A DNA stretch of 35,573 nt from Candidatus Gallacutalibacter pullistercoris (GCA_018710915.1 DVIY01000258.1:1-35573); one strand, 5' to 3'; shown: positions 22,006-30,036, counted from the first letter of the stretch. Numbers and translations: made by a program. Notes: generated by a model not told the origin, from the sequence alone.

Positions 22006-23499
22006 ATGCTGGATTCTGTCAATATGAAGAGCACCATAAGCAAGGAAGAGTTCAAAAAGCAGTCCAAAAAGCTGGAAAAAGAGTTGGAAACTCTTCCCCA
22101 ACGCATTAAGGAAGCAAAAATCCCCGTCATCATCCTGTTTGAAGGCTGGGGCGCTGCCGGTAAAGGCAGCATTATTTCCGAACTGATTTTGAACTTTGAC
22201 CCCCGCGGATTCAAAGTGTATTCGACTACCAACCCCACAGAAGAAGAGCGCCGTCATCCGCCCATGTGGCGACATTGGAAAAATCTCCCCGAGCAGGGGC
22301 TGATGTCTATTCTGGACCGCAGCTGGTACCAGGATGTTTCTGTGGCACGCGTAGAAGAAGACCTGTCGGATGCAGAAAACCTGCACCGGATGAACAGCAT
22401 CAACACCTTTGAGCGTCAGCTGACCGATAACGGTTATCTCATCCTGAAGTTCTTCCTGCATATCAGCCAGAAGGAGCAGAAAGCCCGTTTTGACAAGCTG
22501 GAAGAGGATAAAAACACCGCCTGGCGTGTCAATGAGCGCGACCGCTGGCGCAACAAGCACTATAACCTGTATTACCGTACACTGGACGAAATGCTGGAAT
22601 ATACCAATACGCCCAACGCCCCCTGGCATGTGGTTTGCAGCAACGACAGCCAGGCTGCCCTGCTGAGTATTTACCGTACGGTTCTGGATTCTGTGCAGGA
22701 TGCAATTGAAATGAAAAAACAGGGGATTTCCATCAGCGCTGCAAAGGGAATCCCCGCACCCAAGCCGTTCAACCTGGTACACACGCCCCTTCTTTCTGAA
22801 ATCACGCTGGAAGACAAAACCATTACGGATGAAAAATACAAGCGTGAGCTTGCAAAGCTGCAAAAAAAGTTAAAAGCCCTGCACTATAAGCTGTACCGCC
22901 GCAAGCTTCCGGTCATCGTAGCCTATGAGGGCTGGGATGCTGCCGGTAAAGGCGGCAATATCAAGCGTATCTCCGCAGCCCTGGACCCACGCGGCTATGA
23001 AGTCATCCCGATTGCTGCTCCCACAAAGCCCGAACTGAACCGGCACTATCTGTGGCGGTTCTGGACCAAAATCCCCAAGACCGGGCATATCGCCATTTTT
23101 GACCGTACCTGGTATGGCCGTGTCATGGTAGAGCGTATTGAAGGATTCTGCACAGAAGAAGACTGGAAGCGTGCCTATCAGGAAATGAACGAATTCGAGC
23201 GGGAACTGACCGACTGGGGCGCCGTCGTCGTTAAATTCTGGATTCATATTGATCAGGATGAGCAGCTGCGCCGCTTCACCGACCGCCAGAACACGCCTGA
23301 AAAACAGTGGAAAATTACCGAAGAGGATTGGCGCAACCGTGAAAAGTGGCCACAATACGAAGTCGCTGTAAACGATATGCTGCAAAAGACTTCTACCGAG
23401 TTTGCCCCCTGGCACATTATCGAAAGCCAGGATAAAAAGTATGCCCGCATTAAGACATTAAAAATCCTTATCAAGGCCATCGAAGATGCACTAAAATAA
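22006..23499 (+). CDS. pap: Two-domain PPK2 polyphosphate:AMP phosphotransferase
   Basis: 497 residues made of two PPK2 domains in tandem, the class II layout that transfers phosphate from polyphosphate to AMP to give ADP. Domain 1 (about 15-230) has Walker A GWGAAGKGS and Walker B/lid LDRSWYQDV. Domain 2 (about 260-497) has GWDAAGKGG and FDRTWYGRVMVERIEG. The Asp of the DAAGKG loop, important in active PPK2 domains, is Gly in domain 1. By analogy with other double-domain PPK2 enzymes, the C-terminal domain is therefore the likely active one and domain 1 structural or regulatory. ACGGAGGA lies 6 nt before the ATG. It is monocistronic, with its own promoter and terminator. Confidence 0.93.
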   Translation: MLDSVNMKSTISKEEFKKQSKKLEKELETLPQRIKEAKIPVIILFEGWGAAGKGSIISELILNFDPRGFKVYSTTNPTEEERRHPPMWRHWKNLPEQGLMSILDRSWYQDVSVARVEEDLSDAENLHRMNSINTFERQLTDNGYLILKFFLHISQKEQKARFDKLEEDKNTAWRVNERDRWRNKHYNLYYRTLDEMLEYTNTPNAPWHVVCSNDSQAALLSIYRTVLDSVQDAIEMKKQGISISAAKGIPAPKPFNLVHTPLLSEITLEDKTITDEKYKRELAKLQKKLKALHYKLYRRKLPVIVAYEGWDAAGKGGNIKRISAALDPRGYEVIPIAAPTKPELNRHYLWRFWTKIPKTGHIAIFDRTWYGRVMVERIEGFCTEEDWKRAYQEMNEFERELTDWGAVVVKFWIHIDQDEQLRRFTDRQNTPEKQWKITEEDWRNREKWPQYEVAVNDMLQKTSTEFAPWHIIESQDKKYARIKTLKILIKAIEDALK

Positions 23500-23509
23500 A
23501 AACGTATAA

Positions 23510-23543
23510 AGCCCGCAGGGGATTCCCCTCTGCGGGCTGTTTT
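23510..23543. terminator. Bidirectional terminator between pap and tsaD
   Basis: AGCCCGCAG pairs with CTGCGGGCT around a GGGGATTCCCCT-type apical part. GTTTTG follows on the plus strand, and the minus-strand face ends GGGCTTTATA. It lies between two convergent stop codons and probably serves both genes. Confidence 0.8.
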
Positions 23544-23553
23544 GCGTCTGTTT

Positions 23554-24567
23554 TTATTTCAGTGTGTCTACCGACATATTGGCACAGGCATTCAATTCCA
23601 TTCCGGCAAGATTCCCCTGCAAAAACTCATAATAGCCCTGAGCCGCCACCATTGCGCCATTATCGCCGCAATAGCACAACTCCGGACGGAAGAACTCCCA
23701 TCCGTTTTTCCGGCATTCTTCTTCCAGCCTTGCACGCAGCAGGCGGTTTGCCGAAACACCGCCGGCAATTACCAGACGCTTTGCACCGGTCTGGCGGGCT
23801 GCCTCTACGGTGTTGTGCACCAGGCACTCTACCACCGCTTTGCGGAAAGAAGCGGCCATATCGGGAATACAGATTTCCTGCCCTTTTTGGGCGGCATTAT
23901 GCAGCTGGTTGATGACTGCTGTTTTTAACCCGGAAAAACTGAAATCGAGCGGCGCACCGTTTACACTGGGGCGCGGAAAAGAAAATGCATCTGGATTCCC
24001 GGTTTCGGCCAGCTTATCCAGATGGATTCCCCCGGGATAGGGCATCCCCATGGCGCGGGCTGCCTTGTCAAATGCTTCTCCCGCAGCATCATCACGGGTG
24101 CGGCCCAGAATATGAAGCTGGGTATAATCCTGCACTTCAATCAGATGGGTATGGCCGCCCGAGACCACCAGGCACAAAAACGGCGGCTCCAGCTGCGGGT
24201 TGGTGAGGTAATTGGCGGCAATATGGCTGCGCAGATGATGTACCGGCACCAGCGGCTTGCCGCTGGCCATGGCCAGGCCCTTGGCAAAGTTCACGCCTAC
24301 CAGCAGTGCCCCAATCAATCCGGGGGCATATGTCACTGCAATTGCGTCGATTTCTTCCAGTGTGCAGCCTGCTTCTTCCAGCGCATGGCGCACAACACCC
24401 GAAATTGCTTCGCTGTGACGGCGGGAAGCGATTTCGGGCACAACACCGCCGTATAATTTATGCTCTTCTACCTGCGAAGCCACCACATTCGAGAGGACTT
24501 TTCTTCCATCCTCTACCACCGAAGCGGCTGTCTCATCGCAGGAACTTTCAATTCCTAAAATTCGCAT
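23554..24567 (-). CDS. tsaD: tRNA N6-adenosine threonylcarbamoyltransferase
   Basis: Catalytic subunit of the t6A37 tRNA modification complex; transfers threonylcarbamoyl to A37 of ANN-decoding tRNAs. Signatures run through the 337 residues: GIESSCDETAA at the N-terminus, the metal-binding HLRSH (about 110), SGGHTHLIE, GGVSANRLLR and CGDNGAMVA near the end. The track ORF has nine extra codons. The ATG at 24567 has AAAGGA 8 nt upstream and begins with the conserved MRILGIESS. The partner rimI is two genes upstream on the same strand; tsaB, tsaE and tsaC are not in this window. Confidence 0.96.
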   Translation of the reverse strand: MRILGIESSCDETAASVVEDGRKVLSNVVASQVEEHKLYGGVVPEIASRRHSEAISGVVRHALEEAGCTLEEIDAIAVTYAPGLIGALLVGVNFAKGLAMASGKPLVPVHHLRSHIAANYLTNPQLEPPFLCLVVSGGHTHLIEVQDYTQLHILGRTRDDAAGEAFDKAARAMGMPYPGGIHLDKLAETGNPDAFSFPRPSVNGAPLDFSFSGLKTAVINQLHNAAQKGQEICIPDMAASFRKAVVECLVHNTVEAARQTGAKRLVIAGGVSANRLLRARLEEECRKNGWEFFRPELCYCGDNGAMVAAQGYYEFLQGNLAGMELNACANMSVDTLK

Positions 24568-24608
24568 AAGGACAATCCTTTCTATCAACAACAAATATCA
24601 TTGGAATT

Positions 24609-25304
24609 TTATTGCACAGATTGCTCCGGAACGTTCTCCCCTTGCTCCGGTTCGTCCTCCTCTTCGTCCTCCTGATTATTTCGAGGATGATACAAAAGGT
24701 AAAACAGCGGAATGGTCAGGAACAGCACCCATGCAGGATGCCACCAGCCAAATCCAAAACCGGCGAGCAAATAGCAAAAAACCATCAAAATCGGATATCC
24801 ACCATAAAGCCCGGCATAATAAATGGGGATCAGCAAAAACAATATCCATCCGGGATGCCAAATCTGAAATATGGCTCCCAGAAAACCATAAATCACAGCA
24901 ATAAGAATTGGGAACGCCGCGTCAAAATTCCGATGCATTTGTTCCCAGATTTCTTTTTTTCGGGATGTTTCCCGGCTTGCTTCAAAAGGCCATGCAGGCT
25001 CCTCTTCCATATGGGGCGGTTCCGGTGCCTGCGGAGCGGGTTCCTCAAAAGGGTGCGCCTCCTTGGGCTCTTCAGCAGGGATTTCTGCTTCTGCATCAAC
25101 AGAATCAGTACGCACCAGCTCATCCAGTGAAATCCCATAAATGCGCGACAGCGCAATCAGATTATCGGTATCCGGAGAAGATTCCGCACGTTCCCATTTG
25201 GAAACCGCCTGCCGGCTGATTCCCAATTTTTCCGCCAGTTCTTCCTGTGAAAGCCCAGCCTGTTTTCTCAGCTGTGCAAAACGCTTTGCCATCAGTAAAT
25301 TCAT
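24609..25304 (-). CDS. XRE-family regulator with membrane-anchored C-terminus
   Basis: 231 residues. Residues 5-62 are a Cro/C1-type helix-turn-helix (QAGLSQEELAEKLGISRQAVSKWERA). A Pro/Glu-rich acidic linker (about 70-120) follows, then three to four hydrophobic segments (about 130-212). These include an internal duplication, WHPGWILFLLIPIYY and WHPAWVLFLTIPLFY, and the protein ends in a very acidic tail. This would hold the DNA-binding domain on the inner face of the membrane. Target and signal are unknown. GAGGAG lies 9 nt before the ATG. It sits between rimI and tsaD with a 100-bp gap upstream carrying several inverted repeats, so it may have its own promoter and repress itself. Confidence 0.85.
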   Translation of the reverse strand: MNLLMAKRFAQLRKQAGLSQEELAEKLGISRQAVSKWERAESSPDTDNLIALSRIYGISLDELVRTDSVDAEAEIPAEEPKEAHPFEEPAPQAPEPPHMEEEPAWPFEASRETSRKKEIWEQMHRNFDAAFPILIAVIYGFLGAIFQIWHPGWILFLLIPIYYAGLYGGYPILMVFCYLLAGFGFGWWHPAWVLFLTIPLFYLLYHPRNNQEDEEEDEPEQGENVPEQSVQ

Positions 25305-25321
25305 AAATTTTCGCTCCTCTC

Positions 25322-25336
25322 AACCGTCAGTCGGTT
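25322..25336. promoter_or_regulatory. Inverted repeat before the XRE regulator gene
   Basis: AACCG-TCAGT-CGGTT lies just upstream of the regulator's ribosome binding site (GAGGAG), about 18 bp before its start codon. It is a plausible autoregulatory operator or small RNA hairpin. Two looser dyads lie a little further upstream (CAAC-TTCCG-GTTG at 25381 and GCAAC-TATTG-GTTGC at 25401). Confidence 0.35.
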
Positions 25337-25404
25337 ATTTTTCTGCCCTGAGTATACATTTTACCCCCGAAAATCGCTACCAACTTCCGGTTGAAAGGGC
25401 GCAA

Positions 25405-25848
25405 CTATTGGTTGCCAAGCGTAAAAGTCATCAACAAAGCGTCTTCTGTGGGCGCAGTATAGAAGCGGGGCCGCCGCCCGGCCTCTTGAAACCCCAAAGA
25501 GCGGTACAGCGAAACAGCGGCTGCATTAGAAGGACGTACCTCCAATGTCAGGAATACCCCTTGCTGCTCCCGCAGCCGTTCAATAAGGGAATTTATCAGC
25601 TGCCGTGCCACTCCCTTGCGGCGCGCTTCGGGAAAAACCGCTATATTGTCGATGTACCCTTCTCTACATACAACATGCATCCCGGCATAGCCCAATATAT
25701 GGTCATCTTCTTCTGCTACCAGAAAAACCGCAGTCGGATTTTCAATTTCTTCCAGAAGCGATGCCCTGCTCCATGGCTGAGAAAAGCATATCTGTTCCAA
25801 CCGTGCAAGGTCATCCAGATGGCGCTCCTGCATGGGAAGTATCTGCAT
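25405..25848 (-). CDS. rimI: Ribosomal protein S18-alanine N-acetyltransferase
   Basis: A 147-residue GNAT enzyme of RimI length and layout. The N-terminus ends with PMQERHLDDLARLEQ. The YIDNIAVFPEARRKGVARQLI segment contains the acetyl-CoA binding loop (RRKGVA). LTLEVRPSNAAAVSLYRSLGF contains the conserved Glu and Tyr used in catalysis. RimI acetylates the N-terminal alanine of S18. In Firmicutes it is usually found close to tsaB/tsaD/tsaE, and here tsaD lies two genes downstream, which supports the call. AAAGGAG precedes the ATG by 8 nt. Confidence 0.9.
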   Translation of the reverse strand: MQILPMQERHLDDLARLEQICFSQPWSRASLLEEIENPTAVFLVAEEDDHILGYAGMHVVCREGYIDNIAVFPEARRKGVARQLINSLIERLREQQGVFLTLEVRPSNAAAVSLYRSLGFQEAGRRPRFYTAPTEDALLMTFTLGNQ

Positions 25849-25872
25849 AGCCCCAGCTCCTTTCCCAATTTT

Positions 25873-26295
25873 CTATTGGTTTAAGAGCGGCAAGACCCGC
25901 TCCCTCAATCGCTGCTCAAGCAGGTCCCGGCACTTGCGGTAATTATCTATTGACCCGCCATAAGGATCTTCTACCCCTAACAGCACCACCTTATTCTCTG
26001 GAATTCCTGCTCCAACTATCACCATACGCTGATCTTCTGTCATGACTACCAGCAAATCCCATTCTGCCATCTTTTCGTCTGTCAGACACTCCGCACGATA
26101 CTGCGAAATATCTACCCCGATCTCCTGACATACTTGCCGCGTCCACGGTGTGACCTTTTGCCCTTTAACAGCCAGTATTCCAGCGCTGGCACATTCTGCC
26201 TTTTGCGAAAAATTTTTTGTCAATTTTTGAAAAATCCCTTGTGCCATGGGTCCCCGGCAGGTATTTCCTGTGCAGATAAAAAGTACCTTTTTCAT
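25873..26295 (-). CDS. Low-molecular-weight protein phosphatase, YwlE-like
   Basis: A 140-residue member of the LMW tyrosine phosphatase family. The P-loop at the N-terminus reads CTGNTCRG (CX5R), and the general-acid Asp lies in VEDPYGGSIDNY. A Thr occupies the P-loop position that is Ile in tyrosine-specific enzymes. In B. subtilis YwlE this Thr gives phospho-arginine specificity, so an arginine phosphatase is the better guess. No McsB kinase gene is in the window to confirm this. The track ORF has a spurious 33-codon extension; the ATG at 26295 begins the conserved MKKVLFICTGNTC. It is followed 24 bp later by rimI. Confidence 0.87.
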   Translation of the reverse strand: MKKVLFICTGNTCRGPMAQGIFQKLTKNFSQKAECASAGILAVKGQKVTPWTRQVCQEIGVDISQYRAECLTDEKMAEWDLLVVMTEDQRMVIVGAGIPENKVVLLGVEDPYGGSIDNYRKCRDLLEQRLRERVLPLLNQ

Positions 26296-26401
26296 TCCCA
26301 GTCCTATCCTTTCAAAATCTGTCGGGTCAAAAACGGGCGGCCCGAACAGCGGGGTTTTCCTGTATCCTTTCACCATATACCGTGCCCCCGGCATATGGCA
26401 G

Positions 26402-27190
26402 TCAGGAAAGATGCAGGATCCTTTTCGCGTTTCCGTTGAAAATCAGTTCGTTTTCCTCCGGCGTCAGGCCAAGAGAAAGCAGGGTATCCACCTCACTTGT
26501 GTGATCCCACATGGGAAAATCATCCCCAAAAACAATCCGATCAGCGCCATAAGCCCGTATCAGCTCACGGGCACGCACTTTACCCAGAAATTCAAACGAG
26601 CTGGAAGTATCCAGCCAGCACCGGCGCTGCAGCAGATACTCCATCGCCAGATCCCACAGGGACCATCCGCCAAAATGCGCAGCAATCACTTCCAGTTGTG
26701 GGAATTCATCCAATACATGCGCAAGGCGCTTGGGATGAGAATACTCGTACCGGTAATCACCGCAGTGAATTAAAATTGGCAAACGCCCCTGAATCGCGTC
26801 GTAAATTGGAAACATCTCCGGGTCATCCATATGAAACCGCTGTACATCCGGATGGATCTTGATGCCGTGCAGCCCCATCTGGATGCAGCGCTCAATCTCT
26901 TCTTCCGGGTTTTCAAGCCCCGGATGGATGGTACCAAAGCCAATCAGACGGCAGGGATACTCCAGACAGGTCTCGTGAATAAAATTATTGATACTGACTA
27001 CCTGACGCGACTCTGTTGCAACTGACTGCACTACAAACCGGTCTACACCGGCGGGATCGCCGCTGCGGAAAAGAGCTTCTACGCTTCCCACATTCTGCAT
27101 GGGGATCGAATAAAAATCCCCAACACTGTGTGAAGCTTTTTCTGCAATCTTATTGGGATAAATATGCGCGTGAAAATCGATGATTTCCAT
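26402..27190 (-). CDS. Amidohydrolase_2-family metal-dependent hydrolase
   Basis: A 262-residue TIM-barrel enzyme of the Amidohydrolase_2 (ACMSD-like) family. Metal and active-site motifs: DFHAHIYP at the N-terminus (HxH), GIKIHPDVQRF, ILIHCGDY, VIAAHFGGW and the late Asp in IVFGDDFPMWDH. Relatives are decarboxylases or hydrolases of aromatic and carboxylic substrates; this substrate is unknown. I trim the track ORF to the ATG at 27190 (MEIIDFHAH), where the domain begins. The ribosome site is weak (GGAAGG about 11 nt upstream), so the start is moderately sure. It lies 132 bp after the alpha/beta hydrolase, with an inverted repeat in that gap. Confidence 0.87.
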   Translation of the reverse strand: MEIIDFHAHIYPNKIAEKASHSVGDFYSIPMQNVGSVEALFRSGDPAGVDRFVVQSVATESRQVVSINNFIHETCLEYPCRLIGFGTIHPGLENPEEEIERCIQMGLHGIKIHPDVQRFHMDDPEMFPIYDAIQGRLPILIHCGDYRYEYSHPKRLAHVLDEFPQLEVIAAHFGGWSLWDLAMEYLLQRRCWLDTSSSFEFLGKVRARELIRAYGADRIVFGDDFPMWDHTSEVDTLLSLGLTPEENELIFNGNAKRILHLS

Positions 27191-27226
27191 CCTGCGCGTC
27201 GCCTTCCTTCCATTCAATCTGAGGAT

Positions 27227-27243
27227 GTTACTATTATGGTAAC
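27227..27243. promoter_or_regulatory. 17-bp inverted repeat upstream of the amidohydrolase
   Basis: GTTAC-TATTATG-GTAAC lies 37 bp before the amidohydrolase start codon and covers a weak CATAAT -10-like sequence on the minus strand. It may be an operator. No -35 at standard spacing is seen. Confidence 0.3.
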
Positions 27244-27321
27244 AAATTCCCTTTTTTCCGGCAAGAGGCAACCGCAGCCTTCAACAAAATTTTTATTATT
27301 GAAAAGGATGCTATTGAAAGG

Positions 27322-28122
27322 TTATTTTTTTACTTCTTCACATATACGCTCCAAAAACCAGCCAAATTCCCGCTCTACTGCTTCCTTTTCCCCGGAAATA
27401 TAATAGGAATGCCAGGAATTTTGCAGCCACACAACCCGGCAGGGGGCGTTTTTCATCCCTGCGGAGAGATCTACGGCACTGCGCCACTGTACAGTTTCAT
27501 CCCGGCGCGACTGTACAATGGTCACCGGCACACGCACTTGGGGCAGCTCTTCGCGCACACGGTGCATCAGCTTTTGCAGATCGGCCACCCGGGGCAGCAT
27601 CTGCAAATACTGCGGCGGCGCCATGCGCTGCACACTATTCACCTGACGGTAACTTCTGGCAACCACATCCAGATACTTTTGGGGAGCGAATACCGCTTTC
27701 AGGCCATTGGCAGTGCCGCGCGGCGTGAAGTGAATCGAAAGCGGGGTATTGAGCAAAAACACCCCGGCCACATGGTTTTCCGGGAACAAACTGGCGTGCA
27801 GCGACAACAGCCCGCCCATGGAATGGCCGACCAGCAGTACCCGGCGGTATTTCAGCGCATAGCGGCGAATTCGCTGCATGGCAAAACGAACCCATTGCCT
27901 GCCCGGTGTCCGGGTAAATTCGCGCCCGGAGCCTCCGTGCCCGGGCAGCAGCAGTGAAGCGATGCTGTATCCCTTTTCCCAGGCAATCTGCGAAAGCTCC
28001 CAAAACTGGCTGGGGCTTCCGAAAAAGCCGTGAATAAAGACAATAATGGTGTCAGAGCCTTCCTGCTCGCGGTAATAGGGGCGGTGTGGATGTTCACGGT
28101 CAAAAGGTTCCACAAAAATCAC
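27322..28122 (-). CDS. Alpha/beta hydrolase (esterase/lipase-like)
   Basis: A 266-residue serine hydrolase. It has the oxyanion segment IHGFFGSPSQF, the nucleophile elbow GHSMGG (about residue 99), Asp in QSRRDETV (about 213) and His in NSWHSYY (about 241), completing the triad. The form resembles carboxylesterase or monoacylglycerol-lipase-like proteins of Firmicutes; the substrate is unknown. The track GTG start at 28122 shares GTGA with the rlmA stop, but GAGGA lies only 1-2 nt before it. A second GTG at 28113 is about 10 nt from the same Shine-Dalgarno and may be the true start. Translation is coupled to rlmA either way. Confidence 0.85.
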   Translation of the reverse strand: MIFVEPFDREHPHRPYYREQEGSDTIIVFIHGFFGSPSQFWELSQIAWEKGYSIASLLLPGHGGSGREFTRTPGRQWVRFAMQRIRRYALKYRRVLLVGHSMGGLLSLHASLFPENHVAGVFLLNTPLSIHFTPRGTANGLKAVFAPQKYLDVVARSYRQVNSVQRMAPPQYLQMLPRVADLQKLMHRVREELPQVRVPVTIVQSRRDETVQWRSAVDLSAGMKNAPCRVVWLQNSWHSYYISGEKEAVEREFGWFLERICEEVKK

Positions 28123-28955
28123 TTCCTCTGATATAAGAGAAAATCAAACCGGATTTCGGTTTCCAGATGGTTGGTTTCCGCCAGACGGCGGCTGCCGGAT
28201 TCCGGCGTTTTCCAATAATAAGGCGTCATGGCAAAGAGGTTTTGAATCTGTTCTGCGTCGTCCAGTGTAAGCGTTTGGCACACAGTTTCGCGGCGCACAA
28301 ATACAAATCCCGGGTATTCCGTTTCGCGGTACTCGTTTTCATAGGGTGCATCATACAGAATCTCTTTGAGGCCGTACAAATGCCGCGGCCCCGGTACGGC
28401 AAGAATCATCATACCGCCGGACTTGACTACACGGGCACATTCTTCGGGGACAATCGGCGCAAATACGTTGGTCAGGCAGTCGGCGCATCCATCCGACGCC
28501 GGCACGGCAAAGGCGCTGGCCACGGCAAACTGGCAGGTTTTATACTTACCCGCAGCCGCCCGCACCGCAGACTTGGAGATGTCAAACCCCGCTACACGTG
28601 GGACAAGACCCTTTCCACGTAAAAAGGATTCCATTTTTCCGGTATAGTATCCCTCTCCACAGCCGGCATCCAGTAAAAACGGCTCGGGGATTTCGCGCAG
28701 CGCCTCCCACACCAGCTCACACAGACGGTCTGCAAAGCAGTCATACGCGCCGCTCTCCAAAAATGCGCGGCGAGAAATCACCATTTCACGGGTATCACCC
28801 GGCTCTTTTGAATGCATCCGGTTTGGGGGCAGCAAGTGGGTATACCCCTGCCTTGCCCGGTCAAAGCTGTGGCCGTTTGCGCAGAACAGACGGCCCTTTT
28901 CCATTTCCAGTGCGCTGCCGCAAATCGGGCAGGCGAACAGGCTGTACTCTGTCAT
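28119..28955 (-). CDS. rlmA: 23S rRNA (guanine-N1)-methyltransferase, RlmA family
   Basis: 278 residues. The N-terminal zinc ribbon (CPIC, then CANGH, about 9-29) is followed by SFDRARQGYTHLL, a hallmark of RlmA. The SAM-dependent methyltransferase core has LLDAGCGEGYY (motif I, about 96), FDISKSAVRAAA (motif II) and NVFAPIVPEECARVVKSGG. Family members methylate N1 of G745 or G748 in 23S rRNA, and the G748 type can affect tylosin sensitivity. Which target applies cannot be told here. The ATG at 28955 overlaps the dusB stop as ATGA, and the gene overlaps the hydrolase downstream, so all three are co-translated. Confidence 0.9.
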   Translation of the reverse strand: MTEYSLFACPICGSALEMEKGRLFCANGHSFDRARQGYTHLLPPNRMHSKEPGDTREMVISRRAFLESGAYDCFADRLCELVWEALREIPEPFLLDAGCGEGYYTGKMESFLRGKGLVPRVAGFDISKSAVRAAAGKYKTCQFAVASAFAVPASDGCADCLTNVFAPIVPEECARVVKSGGMMILAVPGPRHLYGLKEILYDAPYENEYRETEYPGFVFVRRETVCQTLTLDDAEQIQNLFAMTPYYWKTPESGSRRLAETNHLETEIRFDFLLYQRK

Positions 28956-29932
28956 TTTGATTCCCCCTGCTGTATGGCATACAGATCCCGCAGCAAAATC
29001 TCAAGGTCATGGAAAGTGCGCAGCTCTCCGGCACGGCGGCGGAACTCCGCAGCCCCACGCATCCCGTGCAGATACCAGCCCACATGCTTCCGCGCTTCCT
29101 GCATGCCCACACGTTCCCCTTTATCTTCACACAATTCTTTCATGTGGCGCATCATTACCAGCATCCGCTCGTGAAACCCCGGAGGCGGCACAATTCGGCA
29201 GCTGTCGGTCAGATACATATTGATTTGGCGGAAAATCCACGGATTTCCCAATGCGCCGCGGCCTACCATGACCAAATCGCAGCCCGTCTGCTCCAGCATC
29301 AGCGCGGCTGACTGCGCGTCGGTCACATCCCCGTTTCCGATTACCGGCACTTTCACAGCTTCCTTGACCTGACGGATAGCATCCCAGTCAGCGGGCGGCT
29401 GGTACATCTGGGTACGGGTGCGGCCATGCACGCAGATTGCTGCGGCTCCGGCTGCTTCACAGATTTTTGCCACCTCGACGCAATTCACACTGTTTTCATC
29501 CCAGCCCTTGCGGATTTTCACTGTGACCGGCACCTCTACCGCGCGGCTGACTGCCTCTACAATCCGTCCGCACAAGTCGGGATTTTTCATCAGCGCACTG
29601 CCGCTGCCGTTGTTGGCAATTTTAGGCGCCGGGCACCCCATATTGATATCGATGGCGTCGGGAGAAAATTCCATCGCTTTCTGGGCGGCAAGAGCCATGA
29701 CTTCCGGCTCGTCACCGAAAATCTGAATAGCTGCGGGGTGTTCGTTTTCATCCAGCCGCATGAGCAGCGGCGTTTTTTTATCTTTAAATTGCAGGGCTTT
29801 TGCACTCACCATCTCTGTCACGCAATAAGCCGCGCCAAATTGGCGGCACAGTCTGCGGAAGGGGCGGTCGGTCACACCCGCCATGGGCGCGAGCACTGCT
29901 TTTCCCTGAATTTCCATGCTTCCGATTTTCAA
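28952..29932 (-). CDS. dusB: tRNA-dihydrouridine synthase, DusB/NifR3 type
   Basis: FMN-dependent reductase that converts uridines in the tRNA D-arm to dihydrouridine. The TIM barrel shows VLAPMAGVTDRPFR at the N-terminus, NMGCPAPKI with the catalytic Cys (about 100), KIRKGWDE, VHGRTRTQMY, GNGDV and MVGRGALGNPWIF. The track start (ATG 29956) lies upstream of AAAGGAAA. I prefer the TTG at 29932, which has that site 9-11 nt upstream and yields the family-typical N-terminus [M]KIGSMEIQ, 326 residues. It heads the chain dusB-rlmA-hydrolase, joined by ATGA/GTGA overlaps. Confidence 0.94.
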   Translation of the reverse strand: MKIGSMEIQGKAVLAPMAGVTDRPFRRLCRQFGAAYCVTEMVSAKALQFKDKKTPLLMRLDENEHPAAIQIFGDEPEVMALAAQKAMEFSPDAIDINMGCPAPKIANNGSGSALMKNPDLCGRIVEAVSRAVEVPVTVKIRKGWDENSVNCVEVAKICEAAGAAAICVHGRTRTQMYQPPADWDAIRQVKEAVKVPVIGNGDVTDAQSAALMLEQTGCDLVMVGRGALGNPWIFRQINMYLTDSCRIVPPPGFHERMLVMMRHMKELCEDKGERVGMQEARKHVGWYLHGMRGAAEFRRRAGELRTFHDLEILLRDLYAIQQGESK

Positions 29933-29970
29933 AATACATCGTTTCCTTTCCGGCATTGAAATCGTTATTC

Positions 29971-29979
29971 AGTATACCA
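29971..29979 (-). promoter_or_regulatory. Extended -10 promoter of the dusB group
   Basis: The minus strand reads TGGTATACT (TGnTATACT) 38 bp upstream of the dusB start, with no good -35. It is divergent from the strong promoter of the plus-strand amidohydrolase 60 bp away. Confidence 0.5.
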
Positions 29980-30002
29980 CGGATTGAACCCCGGGAAAAG
30001 TA

Positions 30003-30036
30003 GAAAGGCCAAATAATCGCATGGCCTTCGCCTTTC
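30003..30036. promoter_or_regulatory. Nested inverted repeats between divergent promoters
   Basis: Two alternative pairings overlap: GAAAGGC (30003) with GCCTTTC (30030), and AAGGCCA (30005) with TGGCCTT (30022). The block ends directly at the -35 box of the amidohydrolase promoter and lies upstream of the dusB promoter too. It could be an operator; no T run marks it as a terminator. Confidence 0.3.

Noticed and set aside
26296-26394. N-terminal extension of the LMW phosphatase ORF
   Set aside because: It lies before the conserved MKKVLFICTGNTC start and has no suitable ribosome site. The extra residues fit no known member of the family.
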